Source: Pterois miles (taxonomy: Eukaryota; Chordata; Actinopteri; Perciformes; Scorpaenidae). From it: 64,000 nucleotides of DNA. Below are positions 11,201-23,009 of the stretch, piece after piece. The stretch is from positions 207,501 through 271,500 of the forward strand of contig CAMQGK010000557.1 in the NCBI GenBank assembly GCA_947000775.1. Direction: 5' to 3'. The translations under genes and the position numbers were made by a program. A model generated the notes under the pieces. The model was not told where the DNA came from and did no database searches. It saw only the letters and a program-made list of their open reading frames with translations. Numbering within the stretch: position 1 is the stretch's first letter; each line of letters opens with the position of its first letter.

Positions 11201-11493
11201 AGATTCAGCTTCAGTCATACTGAGCACTGAGACAACACAGTGCAGATTAGCATCTAACCAGAAGTGCAAAAAGCAGTAAAATGCAGAGTAACGTGCAGTT
11301 GTATGGTGAATACATAAAATCATAATAAACAGTAAGGGGTCAACGTGGCATATTAATCACTCATGAAAATAATTTTTCCATAAACTGGCTTTGACGGCCA
11401 AAACATAGTGTAACAGAAACAGAAGCACTAAGGACTCCAGTGGACATTTGATGTGTAGGCTTGTGCTTTATTGATCTGATTTTAATTAATAGG

Positions 11494-11740
11494 GGATGGT
11501 GCAGTGGTTAGCACTCTCACCTCATAGCAAGAGGGTTGCAGGTTCAAATCTGGCTTGGGACTCTTTTGTGTCGACTCCTCGTTTTAGCGTGGGTTTTTCC
11601 GGGTGCCCTGGTTTCCTCCTGTAATCCAAAGACATGCAGTTTAGGTGAATTGATGACTCTAAATTGGATGAAGTTATCAACAGTTTTTTCTGTAAAGTGC
11701 TTTTGCCACAAAAGTGACTGTAAATGCTCTTAATACCACT
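11494..11740 (+). repeat. tRNA-derived SINE-like repeat
   Basis: The head GGTGCAGTGGTTAGCACTCT with GGTTGCAGGTTCAAATCTGG resembles tRNA A and B boxes, followed by the GGGTTTTTCCGGGTGCCC body. The 3' end differs from the other copies (GTAAAGTGCTTTTGCC). Confidence 0.75.
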
Positions 11741-12639
11741 ACTGCACATACTATGATCATTTAAAGGTAAATAGTAGTTTTTACTTTATGAGAAAATGAT
11801 TACATTATAAGCAAAACTGAATAATAGCACTGAGCAAAAGCAACAGGAAGAATGGAATAAATGAGATCTCACCTCATCAGATTAAAACCATCACACCTGA
11901 GTGTCTTTGTTTAAAAGGGGAGTTTGCAGTACTAAGATCCAAATGGAAAGTATTCTGTGACCGAGGTTATATTCTGCTGAAAATGGTCCCGACTGACCAG
12001 AATACCAGTCAGGGAGTTTTTAATGTGAGGAGATGGGTTGTCAATAACTAACATTTATCCAGGACATTTTCATTTCTTCTTTTTCATGATACTGTTAAAC
12101 ATTTTTATCTGTGCGGCGGTTAAAGCCCACTGATGGAGCTTGTTTCATAATCATGAAAATATGAAGAGAAGCAGCCTCGTGTGAGCGCTGTGTTGAGGTT
12201 TAAAGTCGCTCAGCGGGCCCCTCGATAATTAGAGGTTCTCCTGATGAGGAGGAACTGAGGGGAGGCAACCAGATTACTGTAAATGAGAGGAGGAATGTGG
12301 GAGATGGAGGGGGAGAGAGAAGAGAAAGAGGGTCCTCTCATTTCTCTCCATAAACCTCTCCTCCCTCTCTATCGGCCCTCGTATCACTTCAATGTGAGTG
12401 TTCCCAGCTCTTTGATCGTTAACCAATAACTGAAGTTCATCCGACCTGCTGCTCCCCGGGTGCATCAGCAGCGTGGTTTATATCCCAACAACCTCCAGGA
12501 CGCCACAGCCCGGCCATCACGCCTCTGTATTTTACTCCTGCCTCTCATAGATCCGCAGAGGAAGAGGAAGAGGAGGAGGAGGGGTGAAGAAGGGAGATTG
12601 GGAGACAGGAGTCAGCAGAGCTCAGCCTCACAGTAATCA
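11741..12639. other. Intergenic DNA, no gene seen
   Basis: Mostly AT-rich to about 12100, then GC-richer with purine-rich stretches around 12300-12330 and 12555-12590. No recognisable protein. Confidence 0.4.
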
Positions 12640-12748
12640 GCCAGAGGGAAACTCAGCATGGACACCATTTGTGTGAACAACAGCAGATCAGGTTGTCCTG
12701 GATCCTACAGATGCTTCATGGGACGCTGAGGACGAGGACGAGGACGAG
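12640..12748 (+). other. Candidate 5' untranslated exon (possibly of avpr2)
   Basis: A less repetitive stretch ends in a strong donor, GACGAG|GTGAGC at 12749. It contains a short upstream frame (ATG 12658, MDTICVNNSRSGCPGSYRCF, then a stop three codons later). The avpr2 start codon is only 5 nt after a good acceptor (CTCCCCTCCTAG, 21142-21153), so an upstream noncoding exon must exist; this is the best site I saw, but the link is inference. Confidence 0.2.
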
Positions 12749-13026
12749 GTGAGCTACGTTTGCTTCTGCTTCCTCCTCCTCTGCTGAAATGTGGAATTAA
12801 AATCTGTACAGGTAGCTGTTACTGTTAATGAGGCTGTAGAGGTCAGAGGTCGGATCTTATGCTCTGTTTACACTGAGAACAAATCTGGTCTCGATCATTT
12901 CTGACGGCACTAATCTAGAAAAGAGAGATCGCCTGGGAGCACCTTTTGTTTTGTGAAGAGAAAACTAAGTATTGAACAGCAGGTGTCCACTCTTCTAACT
13001 GGATTAACATATATACACTATATACA

Positions 13027-13028
<2 letters not shown>

Positions 13029-13092
<64 letters not shown>
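13029..13092. repeat. (TA)n microsatellite
   Basis: About thirty uninterrupted TA units. Confidence 0.95.
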
Positions 13093-13096
<4 letters not shown>

Positions 13097-13367
13097 CACC
13101 TGCATCGTGTTTTAAACGACTGCATGGATATCAGCTTTCCACACTAATATTCACATCATCAGGGTGCCACTAAAACTTTTATTCCAACTATTTTCAAAGG
13201 AAATATAAAAAAGATAAAACAGATGATTTCAGCATTCCAGGTTTGTCATTTTGTAAACAGAAGACTGAGGATTAATCTGAAATAGAGGGTTTAAAGCCGT
13301 TTTACTACAGCAGCTCAGCTCTTCGTGGCAGTTAGTCAGTGTTATATAAATATATATATCCATCCAT

Positions 13368-13727
13368 CGTCAACCGCTTTTCCCGTTTGGGGTCGCGGGG
13401 GGGTGGGGGGGGGGGGGGGGGGTTCTGGAGCTGATCCCAGCTGGCATTGGGCGAAGGCGGGTTCACCTGGACAGGTCTCCAGTCCATCGCGGGGCACATA
13501 GAGACAGACAACATAGAGACAGACAACCATTCACACCTACGGGACATTTAGAGTCATCAATTAACGTAAACAGCATGTCTTTGGACTATGGGAGGAAGCT
13601 GGAGTACCCGGAGAAAACCCACAGAGAACATGCAAACTCCACACAGAGGAGTCCCAAGCCGGAATCGAACCTGCGTCCCTCTTGCTGTGAGGCGAGAATG
13701 CTTACCACTGCACCACCGTGCAGCCCG
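13368..13727 (-). repeat. Near full-length tRNA-derived SINE-like repeat
   Basis: Read on the minus strand it has a B-box-like GGTTCGATTCCGGCTTGG, then TGTGTGGAGTTTGCATGTTC, CTCCGGGTACTCC and GACTGGAGACCTGTCCAGG, and ends near GCGGTTGACGATGGATGG. A long G/C homopolymer at 13397-13422 interrupts its 3' part. Confidence 0.8.
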
Positions 13728-14079
13728 ATCCTCCTCTGATTGATTACCTCAGTAAACACTGGAAACATCAGTTTCTGGTCTCAGTCTCTAGTTTCAGTCC
13801 TCAGTACAGCAGGATGTTCCTTTAGTGAGTGATGGTCCATTTAGAGTCAGATAGACCATAAAGCAGGGGGGCTGTAGGGCGGGGCTACCTGGTGATTGAC
13901 AGGTTGTTACCACAGTGTTTTCCTCTGAAACAACTGATAAATACGATAAACACCACCCATCTGATGAACCGCTAATCACCACCTATCATCACCCATATAC
14001 CATACTATATACAATAAAATATACCCTACCACATACCATTTATCATACCATGTACCATATGCCACATTATGTACCATAT

Positions 14080-15330
14080 ACTATACACCCTAGCATATAC
14101 CCTCCTATATACCATACACCCTCCTATATACATACACCCTCCTATATACCATACACCCTCCTATATACCATATACCCTCCTATATACCATATACCCTCCT
14201 ATATACCATACACCCTCCTATATACCATATACTCTCCTATATACCCTCCTATATACCATACACCCTCCTATATACCATACACCCTCCTATATACCACATA
14301 CTCTCCTATATACCCTCCTATATACCATACACCCTCCTATATACCATACACCCTCCTATATACCATACACCCTCCTATATACCATACACCCTCCTATATA
14401 CCACATACTCTCCTATATACCCTCCTATATACCATACACCCTCCTATATACCACATACTCTCCTATATACCCTCCTATATACCATACACCCTCCTATATG
14501 CCATACACCCTCCTATATACCACATACTCTCCTATATACCATACACCCTCCTATATACCATACACCCTCCTATATACCACATACTCTCCTATATACCATA
14601 CACCCTCCTATATACCATATACCCTTCCATTAAACCATACACCCTCCTATATACCATATACCCTCCTATATACCACATACTCTCCTATATACCCTCCTAT
14701 ATACCATACACCCTACTATATACCACATACTCTACTATATACCCTCCTATATACCATACACCCTCCTATGTACCACATACTCTCCTATATACCCTCCTAT
14801 ATACCATACACCCTCCTATATACCATACACCCTCCTATATACCACATACTCTCCTATACACCCTCCTATATACCATACACCCTCCTATATACCACATACT
14901 CTCCTATACACCCTCCTATATACCATACACCCTCCTATATACCACATACTCTCCTATATACCCTCCTATATACCATACACCCTCCTATATACCACATACT
15001 CTCCTATATACCCTCCTATATACCATACACCCTCCTATATACCACATACTCTCCTATATACCCTCCTATATACCATACACCCTCCTATATACCACATACT
15101 CTCCTATATACCCTCCTATATACCATACACCCTCCTATATACCACATAATCTCCTATATACCCTCCTATATACCATACACCCTCCTATATACCACATACT
15201 CTCCTATATACCCTCCTATATACCATACACCCTCCTATATACCATACACCCTCCTATATACCATACACCCTCCTATATACCCTCCTATAAACCATATACC
15301 CTCCTATATACTCTCCTATATACCATACCA
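14080..15330 (+). repeat. 19/12-bp minisatellite, 50-bp higher-order unit
   Basis: Units ATACCATACACCCTCCTAT and ATACCACATACTCTCCTAT (19 bp each) and ATACCCTCCTAT (12 bp) often follow each other as a 50-bp block, most regular at 14840-15240. The unit set avoids stop codons, so two frames stay open for over 440 codons of Tyr/Pro/Ile-rich sequence; these are not taken as genes. Confidence 0.93.
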
Positions 15331-15334
15331 CATA

Positions 15335-16919
15335 TGTGTGCTATCAATATTGCAGAAAATGATTACTAATACTGTATCAAATATTCATTATTGATATGTA
15401 TTAATATTTGATATTATTAACAACACTCCTTCAAACTGTAACATCTTACAGCTGTCAGATAAATGTAGTGGAATAAAAAGTACAATACTTCTTTTCTTTC
15501 ACTAAATGGAAACACTCAAGCAAAGTATAAATACCACAAAAAAGTACTTCATGACTTGAACCTGAACATATTTGTGTTTGCGGGTTTGACGGTCAGTGTC
15601 TGAACAGTGTCTGGCCTTCGTAGAGCTCAGTGAGCCCTCCACCATGAGGCCCTCTCCACAGGCCTCTGCTATTGTGAGTGTTCAGCTGTCAGAGTGTGTG
15701 GAGGCTGCTGTAAACATCGTTCACCTCATTATTGTTCTGCAATTAGTTTGCTCAGGGAAGCTTGACCCTGCACATCCAGCCCTATTAACTGAGGCTGTGT
15801 GTTGGTGGCATGTTTACAGGCAGATAAAATGACCACAAACTGGTCATTAGAAACACTGAGGACTGAATACGAGCACAAACATGGAGCTATATGCACACCT
15901 CCAACCTCGCCTGGTCATTAGAAACACACTGAGTAACGCTCACGCCTGTTTCATAATCACATCACAATACATCATGTCATCATTTTTGGCAAAATGTCTG
16001 AGGACTGCAGAGAAGAGGTGGGAGCTCCGAACTGGCATTCACTAATTGGGTGAACTGTTGTGAATGCTGCAAGCATTTTTATTTTTCTTCCGCTCACTTT
16101 TTCGCAACGCTTCTCCTCCCACAGTTTTTGACGTAGAAACTCCGTTCAAACTTCAAAATGTTCGGCTCGCTTAGGAGATGCGCAGATTCGGAATTTTCCT
16201 AACATTCAAACTTTCCGAGATATTCAACGTTTTGTCGGGAATTTTTTGCCATTCAAATGAATGGAGAGAATGTTCAAACCTGTCAAAAATTAAAAAATCT
16301 TCAACCTTCTTCACACAGATTCGAGCCAGCACTGCAGCGACTCAGCTTGCAGCATTCACAACCGCAATTTCTTCAGAAATTGCATTTTCTAGTTGTTTTT
16401 ACTCCACTCCATTCATCTGGTTTCTCTGATGGTGAAGAAGGTGTGCTGGGATTATAAACCAGGGTTTAGTCCCTCATTTTTAGGCCTGCGACACAGTAGT
16501 GTTCCTGATCAGCTCTTCAGCAGCAGTTTGGCCATTAGTGATAGAGGTGAAGTACGATCTATTCATCCAGTGTATTCTTTACGTTTTTTATATTATCACT
16601 GCCCCATCTATATCTGACTTTAGAGTGTTCTGTTAAATGAATAAATCTGTCTATGCTATGCATTCACACATCAGGAGTGTTTTCTTTTACCAGCTGTAGT
16701 TTCACACATTTAACAGCTTCAACTGTGTTACTTTTAGTCTGATTATGTGATTGTCAGCTACATATATTGTCTAATATTGCAATTTGCTCTCGGCATTGCT
16801 GACAGTAGGCATTTCCATGTCTGTGATTGGTCAGATGCTGCAGACCCCGCCCCTTTCATGTGGACATGCTCACAGCTAAATGTAGAAATCCTGAGTTGAT
16901 TTACTGAGTTATTAACCAC
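15335..16919. other. Intergenic DNA, possible dispersed repeat at 16090-16440
   Basis: No protein recognised. The stretch 16120-16300 (AACATTCAAACTTTCCGAGA, ATTTTTTGCCATTCAAATGA, GTCAAAAATTAAAAAATC) resembles a dispersed fish repeat I have seen but cannot name. Confidence 0.35.
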
Positions 16920-17930
16920 CATCGTAGGACCGTTCAGTGGGATCTCTGTTGTTACTACTGCAGGAGGCATGTTGGGAGTTGAAGCAGAAGTTGGAGGTGT
17001 AGGTGGAGAACAGGAACGGTGACGGCACAGTTCCCTGGGGATCACCGGTGTTGCTCACCAGCACGTCAGACAGGCTGCCCTGCAGGCTGACATACTGCTG
17101 GTGAGGTAGTCCTTAATCCAGTCCACCAGGTCCTGGTCCACCTGCATAGCTGAGAGCTTCTCAGCTAGCCGGTGTGGTTGGACTGTATTGAATGAACTGG
17201 AGAAGTGGAAGAACATGATTCTCACTGTGCTCTGCTTCTCCAGGTGTGTGGAGGCTCTGTGGAGCATGTAGATGATGGATGTTTGCCTGGTATGCAAACT
17301 GTAGGGGGTCCAGGGAGTCACTCACCAGGGGCCTGAGATGCTGCAGGACCAGTCTCTCCAGGATCTTCATGACGTGTGACGTCAGAGCGACTGGCCTGTA
17401 GTCGTTGAGGGTGCTAGGGAGTCCTTTCTTGGGCACTGGGACGATGCAGGAGGTCTTCCAGAGTTGTGGTACCTTCTTCAGCCTGAGAGAGAGGTTGAAG
17501 AGGGGCTGGACCCTGGGGTTGATGTTGTCAGGCCCCCTGGCCTTGTTAGTGTTCACCCTGGAGAGCTGCTTCATCACTTGGCTGGATGTGATGATCAGGG
17601 ATGGTGCTGGTGTTGATGTGCTGAGAGGGAAGGGGGAGGGAGATGAGGGGAGGGAGAGGTGAGGGCAGGAGAGTGGAGGAGGTGGGGGGAGGGGTGCTGG
17701 GGTTGAAGGGAGAGGAGGGGGCAGGGAGAGGTTAGGATAGGAGAGAGAGGAAGAAGAGGGGGAGGGGGGAGAGGGGGGAGTGGGGCTCCAGAGGTGGTGG
17801 GTGGAGGCTCAGGATGTCCTTCTGGGCTGTTGGGGGCCAGATAGTCAAACCTGTTGAAGACCAGGTTTAACTGGTTTGCCTGTTCCAGCGTCCCCTCCAC
17901 TGCAGGGCCTGGCTGTTTGTAGCCTGTTAT
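16920..17930 (-). mobile_element. L2/jockey-like LINE fragment (linker plus reverse transcriptase, broken)
   Basis: Minus-strand pieces: LNLVFNRFDYLAPNS (upstream linker, 17900-17840), NTNKARGPDNINPRV and KKVPQLWKTSCIVPVPKK (RT finger region, 17577-17400), DYRPVALTSHVMKILERLVL, FSSSFNTVQPHRLAEKLSA (17200-17150) and GDPQGTVPSPFLF (17040-17000). These align with the element at 38.4-39.4 kb. Several frameshifts are present, and the FSDD catalytic block and 3' end are missing. Confidence 0.8.
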
Positions 17931-18027
17931 CCTCCTACACCTGAGTACACCTGAGTAGTACTGATATTACACAGTTAGTGTACAGTATAGTGCAGTTAAG
18001 GTCAGTGTTGGGGGGTATGTTGTCTGC

Positions 18028-18480
18028 TGGTCTATTGGTCTACTTGTCTGCCAGTCAGCTGGTCTACTGGTCTGCCGGTCTACTGGTCTGCCGGTCTGCT
18101 GGTCTGCTGGTCTACTGTTCTGCCGGTCAGCCGGTCTGCTGGTCTGCTGGTCTACTGGTCTGCCGGTCAGCTGGTCTGCTGGTCTACTGGTCTGCCGGTC
18201 AGCTGGTCTGCTGGTCTACTGGTCTGCCGGTCAGCCGGTCTGCTGGTCTGCTGGTCTACTGGTCTACTGGTCTGCCGGTCAGCTGGTCTGCTGGTCTACT
18301 TGTCTGCCGGTCTGCTGGTCTGCTGGTCTACTGGTCTGCCGGTCTGCTGGTCTGCTGGTCTGCCGGTCAGCTGGTCTGCTGGTCTGCTGGTCTGCCGGTC
18401 AGCTGGTCTACTGGTCTACTGGTCTGCCGGTGCTGGTTGTGGAGTCTAACAGCTGCAGGAAGGACCTGTGATGGCGCTCC
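18028..18480 (+). repeat. 9-10-bp minisatellite (CTGGTCTGC / CTGGTCTAC) plus LINE sliver
   Basis: About 400 bp of CTGGTCTRCYGGTCWGC phrases open a long frame rich in LLVCRSAGLLVYWSAG that is a repeat artefact. At 18428-18480 it meets GCTGGTTGTGGAGTCTAACA, which matches 3' UTR-proximal sequence of the L2-like LINE (37935-37985). Confidence 0.88.
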
Positions 18481-18799
18481 TGTTACGACTGAGCTCAGGG
18501 AGGAGTTGGACTCAAAAACACGACTAGAGGTTGTAAAAGAGTTCAGATCTTTACCTTTCCTTCAGTACACAGGTAACAAATCCAGAACAGGGGCCACATC
18601 AGAAACCCAGCTTCCTGCCGGGGGCCAAACAAAGACCGTCAGACGTAACCTCTATTGATCACTACAGGAAACATACTGTTATTCTGATTGATCAGCATTG
18701 ATTATCCTGAAAATCCCTCCAGACAGCAGATTTTTAATAACATGACTTTATATAGAGGAGTCTATGAACCGTACAGGACTGACTGGTTAGGGGAGGAAT

Positions 18800-19532
18800 G
18801 TTTCCCTTAACTAAACTTAACACTTAACTCAACATTAACCTTACATTTAACATTAACTAAACATTAACCCTTACATTTAACATTAACTCAACATTAACCC
18901 TTACATTTAACATTAACCCCTCATTAACCCTTATATTTAACATTTAACTCAACATTAACCCTTATATTTAACATTAACTCAACATTAACCCTTATATTTA
19001 ACATTTAACTCAACATTAACCCTTATATTTAACATTAACTCAACATTAACCCTTGTATTTAACATTTAACGCAACATTAACCCTTATATTTAACGTTAAC
19101 TCAACATTAACCCTTATATTTAACATTAACTCAACATTAACCCTTATATTTAACGTTAACTCAACATTAACCCTTATATTTAACATTAACTCAACATTAA
19201 CCCTTATATTTAACATTAACTCAACATTAACCCTTATATTTAACGTTAACTCAACAATAACCCTTATATTTAACGTTAACTCAACATTAACCCTTATATT
19301 TAACATTTAACTCAACATTAACCCTTATATTTAACATTCAACTCAACATTAACCCTTATATTTAACATTCAACTCAACATTAACCCTTATATTTAACATT
19401 AACTCAACATTAACCCTTATATTTAACATTAACTCAACATTAACCCTTATATTTAACATTAACTCAACATTAACCCTTATATTTAACATTAACTCAACAT
19501 TAACTCTTACATTTAACATTTAACTCAACATT
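18800..19532 (+). repeat. 27-28-bp minisatellite, left part
   Basis: Unit close to CATTAACCCTTATATTTAAC + ATTAACTCAA. It starts degenerate (18800-18960) and becomes regular. The same array resumes at 20148-20275 after two SINE insertions. Confidence 0.93.
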
Positions 19533-19830
19533 AGAAAGAGAAAGAAAGATATTCCTTTATTAGTCCCACAGTGGGGAAATTCAGTTTTACACTCTGTTGT
19601 TCACAGTACACAGTACATATACATGTCAATGGAGAGATGTCAGAGTGAGGGGGCTGCTCCTGACAAGCGCCCAGAGCAGTTGGGGGTTTGGTGCCTTGCT
19701 CAGGGGCACCTCGGCAGTGCCCAAGAGGTAAACTGGCACCTCTCCAGCAACCAGTTGGTCTTGGTCCATGGGGGATTTGAACCCCGGTCCTCCACATCCT
19801 AACCCAAGTCCTTACGGACTGAGCTACTGA
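19533..19830 (-). repeat. tRNA-derived SINE, minus-strand copy
   Basis: On the minus strand: GTAGCTCAGTCCGTAAGGAC (A-box region), then GGGTTCAAATCCCCCATGG (B box), a body with CTCTTGGGCACTGCCGAGG, and the tail GAATTTCCCCACTGTGGGAC + TAATAAAGGAATATC. Full length, about 300 bp. Confidence 0.88.
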
Positions 19831-20147
19831 GCTCAGTCTGTAGGGAGTTGGCTTGGGAACCGGAGGGTCACCGGTTCAAGTCCCGACATGGACCAAAAAC
19901 TGAGTGTGAACTGGTAGCTGGAGAGGTGCCAGTTTACCTCTTGGGCACTGCCGAGGTGCCCCTGAGCAAGGCACCAAACCCCCAACTGCTCGGGGCGCTT
20001 GTCAGGAGCAGCCCCCTCACTCTGACATCTCTCCATTAATGCATGTATGTGTGTTTCAGGTCTGCATGTACCATGTATGAGTTAAACAGAGTGTAAATTG
20101 AATTTCCCCAATGTGGGACTAATAAAGGTAGATCTTCTTCTTCTTCT
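19831..20147 (+). repeat. tRNA-derived SINE, plus-strand copy (head-to-head with the previous one)
   Basis: Starts AGCTCAGTCTGTAGGGAGTT, B box CACCGGTTCAAGTCCCGAC, the same body, and the tail GAATTTCCCCAATGTGGGAC + TAATAAAG then (CTT)n. It shares its 5' end with the preceding inverted copy, making a large palindrome inside the minisatellite. Confidence 0.88.
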
Positions 20148-20275
20148 TAACCCTTATATTTAACATTAACTCAACATTAACCCTTATATTTAACATTAAC
20201 TCAACATTAACCCTTATATTTAACATTAACTCAACATTAACCCTTATATTTAACATTAACTCAACATTAACCCTT
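20148..20275 (+). repeat. 27-28-bp minisatellite, right part
   Basis: Four more units of the array seen at 18800-19532. Confidence 0.92.
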
Positions 20276-21153
20276 CCATCTCCTCCTGTGGTCATTTAGT
20301 ATCTCAGCCAGCCTCGGCTGTCCTCTCCTTCTCGTCTCCAGACAGCCTTCTGGATTGTTCTCCATGTTCTGTCTCAAAGTGACAGTTCTAGTTGTATTCT
20401 ATGAATACAGACACATGTCTGATGTAAACTAAGCTCACATCTTTACCGCCAACCTCCGCAAAAAACTACTTATCAGTCCAGGAAGACGTGGTTCTGGAGG
20501 GACCGCTGCCTGTGGACTCGGACCGGACTGGGTTTGAGTGCCTCTGGATGGGGGAGGGGTCCACGGTAGCACCCACTGAATATGAGAAAAATAAGATGAA
20601 CTGGGACAGAAGGAGGAGAGACACATTAAATACTAGAGACAAAGTGAGTAACGATGCACAGGTGGACAGTCAGGGCAGAGCAAGACAATCAGACACAGGT
20701 GGAGGAGATGAACGGGGGCCCCGCCCCCTGACCTACGTAGTGCAGTGATCTGAAATGAGAGGAAGGGTTAATGATTTCAAAATAAAACAGGAAACAGTAA
20801 AACATGAAATTAAATGACAAAATAAAACATGACCTACGAACAGACAGGCTTGACAGCTCAACACTCTTCAGGTGGAGCAGCCGTCACTGATGGAGCTCTC
20901 CAGTGCTGCGATGATACAAGATATAAAATAATAAAAAGAGCTTAAAACATTATTAACTGACAGTATTCAACACCATCCAGCCCGTTGCAGTCAGGAAAAC
21001 TGAATTTTTCATCACTATACTTTCTATTGGTTTGATGTGTTGGACTGTAGTTGCTGCTCATCGTCATCAGTGTGTTCGGGTCAGGATAATAATGAAGTTT
21101 TGTCTTTAGCGTCCTATTTCTCTCTCTGACATTTACCTGTCCTCCCCTCCTAG
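20276..21153. other. Upstream DNA / 5' intron of avpr2
   Basis: No coding exon was recognised. A sliver at about 20875-20915 (GGAGCTCTCCAGTGCTGCGA) resembles the L2-like LINE C-terminal region. The acceptor for the avpr2 start exon closes this interval. Confidence 0.4.
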
Positions 21154-21158
21154 CCAAC

Positions 21159-21428
21159 ATGTCCATCTCCACAGTAACAGACTCGTACCTGTCCGTTGGC
21201 CGGTCGGCGGTATCCGTGACCCCGGCGGGTACGAATGTCACATACTGGGAGCGTGACGCCCTTCTGGCGGTGGCCGAAGTTGTAGTGCTGGCGGTCATCT
21301 TGGTGACGGCGCTGCTCGGCAATGGGCTGGTGCTTGTGGTGTTGCTAAGGCGAAGACACCATCACAACCCGCTGCACCAGTTCATGTTCAACCTCTGTCT
21401 GGCTGACCTGGTGGTGGCGCTGTTCCAG
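21159..21428 (+). CDS. avpr2: Vasopressin V2-type receptor, coding exon 1 (N-terminus, TM1, TM2)
   Basis: Ninety codons from ATG to VALFQ with a CAG|GTAGGG donor. Starts MSISTVTDSYL; an NVT glycosylation site precedes TM1 (VVLAVILVTALLGNGLVLVV, with the GN of TM1). ICL1 is LRRRHHHNPLHQ, and TM2 carries NLCLADLVVALFQ. The exon starts at 21154 after a TAG acceptor. V2-type receptors bind vasopressin/vasotocin and in tetrapods couple to Gs and cAMP for water balance; coupling of this copy is inference. Vasopressin-family receptors classically have one coding-region intron between TM6 and TM7, so the intron at the end of this exon is unusual. Confidence 0.92.
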
Positions 21429-21509
21429 GTAGGGGAGTCACAATGTTGACAATAAATATGATATTTAAATATTAAACACTGATATATCATGTTAACAACT
21501 GTATCACAG

Positions 21510-21755
21510 GTGTTGCCCCAGCTGGTGTGGGATGCTAAAGGACGTTTTCCTGGCCCTGACTTCCTGTGTCGCCTGGTGAAATACCTGCAGGTCCTCGGGA
21601 TGTTCGCCTCCTCCTACATAATCGTCGCCATGACGGTGGACCGACACTACGCCATCTGTTGTCCCCTGCTGGCACACCGCAGTGGTGCCACACAACGCTG
21701 GAACACCTTCATACTGCTGGCCTGGGGGCTGTCGCTGCTGCTCTCACTGCCACAG
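21510..21755 (+). CDS. avpr2: avpr2 coding exon 2 (TM3, TM4)
   Basis: Eighty-two codons, phase 0 at both ends, after an 81-bp intron (21429-21509). Contains VLPQLVWDAKGRFPGPDFLC (ECL1 with the conserved disulphide Cys), LVKYLQVLGMFASSYII, DRHYAIC in place of the usual DRY, as in V2 receptors, and TM4 ending LLLSLPQ|GTAGGGGTGAG. The acceptor is ATCACAG. Confidence 0.92.
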
Positions 21756-21893
21756 GTAGGGGTGAGACAGGTAGGTAGGGGTGAGACAGGTAGGTAGGGG
21801 TGAGACAGACAGGTAAGGGTGAGACAGACAGGTAGGGGTGAGACAGACAGGAAGGGGTGAGACAGGTAGGTAGGGGTGAGACAGACAGGTGGG
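21752..21893 (+). repeat. 19-24-bp repeat starting at the avpr2 intron 2 splice donor
   Basis: The donor sequence CAGGTAGGGGTGAGA is repeated about seven times into the intron, so several alternative CAG|GTAGG donor-like sites follow the true one. Confidence 0.85.
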
Positions 21894-22253
21894 CATAAGT
21901 CGGGGAGAACAAGCAAACTCCACACAGAAGAGCGCCAAGCCGGATTTGAACCTGTGACCCCTATAAAATTCCCGGTTTTTGGTTCGGTACCTTTCTGGTC
22001 CAGCAGGAGGCCGATTTCCAGCTTCATTTTCAACATGATTTTCATTAATTTGTCAGAATCAGTCAATAGCTGTTTGTCTCTCAACAGCAGACTAACTTCT
22101 GAAACAAAACTCTGATGGCTGGACTTCTGATCTAAAAGAAAAGTGACTCTGAGATATTAACAAGAATCAATAAATAAAACTAATCATCACTAAAAGATCA
22201 GCATCAGGTCAGCAGCACTAGAGCTTTTTAAACTACAGTAACATAAACACTGG

Positions 22254-22545
22254 GGGCGGCAGTAGCTCAGTCCGTAAGGACTTGGGTTAGGATGCGGAGG
22301 ACCCGGGTTCAAATCCCCCATGGACCAAGACCAACTGGTTGCTGGAGAGGTGCCAGTTTACCTCTTGGGCACTGCCGAGGTGCCCCTGAGCAAGGCACCA
22401 AACCCCCAACTGCTCTGGGCGCTTGTCAGGAGCAGCCCCCTCACTCTGACATCTCTCCGTTGACATGTATATGTACTGTGTGAACAACAGAGCGTAAAAC
22501 TGAATTTCCCCACTGTGGGACTAATAGAGGAATATCTTTCTTTTT
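22254..22545 (+). repeat. tRNA-derived SINE in avpr2 intron 2
   Basis: GGCAGTAGCTCAGTCCGTAA head, B box GGGTTCAAATCCCCC, and tail GAATTTCCCCACTGTGGGAC + TAATAGAGG. Nearly the same as the minus copy at 19533. Confidence 0.88.
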
Positions 22546-22884
22546 TTTTTTCTAAACTAGGCAGCACCATATGAGGACAAACTGCCATGATCAATAACAC
22601 TGATCAATACTGAGATGATCAATTAATATTGAAGTGATCATATTAGCTCTACTGATGTCAGCCTGGTTGGTTTAAAGTCAGAACCAGATTATTAATTGAA
22701 TATTTAAATCCAACTAGGACACATGTTGTTTCTAGAGCAGCAACAGTGATGTTGACAACAGCAGAGTCACCATAGAAACTCATTAATATCTGACTGGAGA
22801 CAATCTGACAGATCAATAAAATCAATCAGATTCCTGAGTGAAGTTTAGAAAGATTGAAGAACACAAACATCAGTCAGTATCAGT

Positions 22885-22968
22885 CCTTCCTCCTGTCCTC
22901 TGTCCTCCTGTCCTCTGTCCTCCTGTCCTCTGTCCTCCTGTCCTCTGTCCTCCTGTCCTCCTCCCTCT
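22885..22968 (+). repeat. 15-bp repeat (TCCTGTCCTCTGTCC)
   Basis: About five units in avpr2 intron 2. Confidence 0.85.
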
Positions 22969-23009
22969 ACTGATGTGAACCACAACAGGTCCTGCTGGTA
23001 GAGAGGAGC

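Noticed and set aside
13915..15394. Two overlapping long plus-strand frames (484 and 441 codons), Tyr/Pro/Ile-rich
   Set aside because: They are the 19/12-bp array read in two frames; no non-repeat domain, no splice or family match.
17978..18658. 226-codon plus-strand frame with LLVCRSAGLLVYWSAG repeats
   Set aside because: A low-complexity array with LINE debris at its end.
19533..20147. Functional tRNA genes (A and B boxes present)
   Set aside because: The boxes belong to SINE heads; no cloverleaf with a proper acceptor stem, and the copies continue into SINE bodies.
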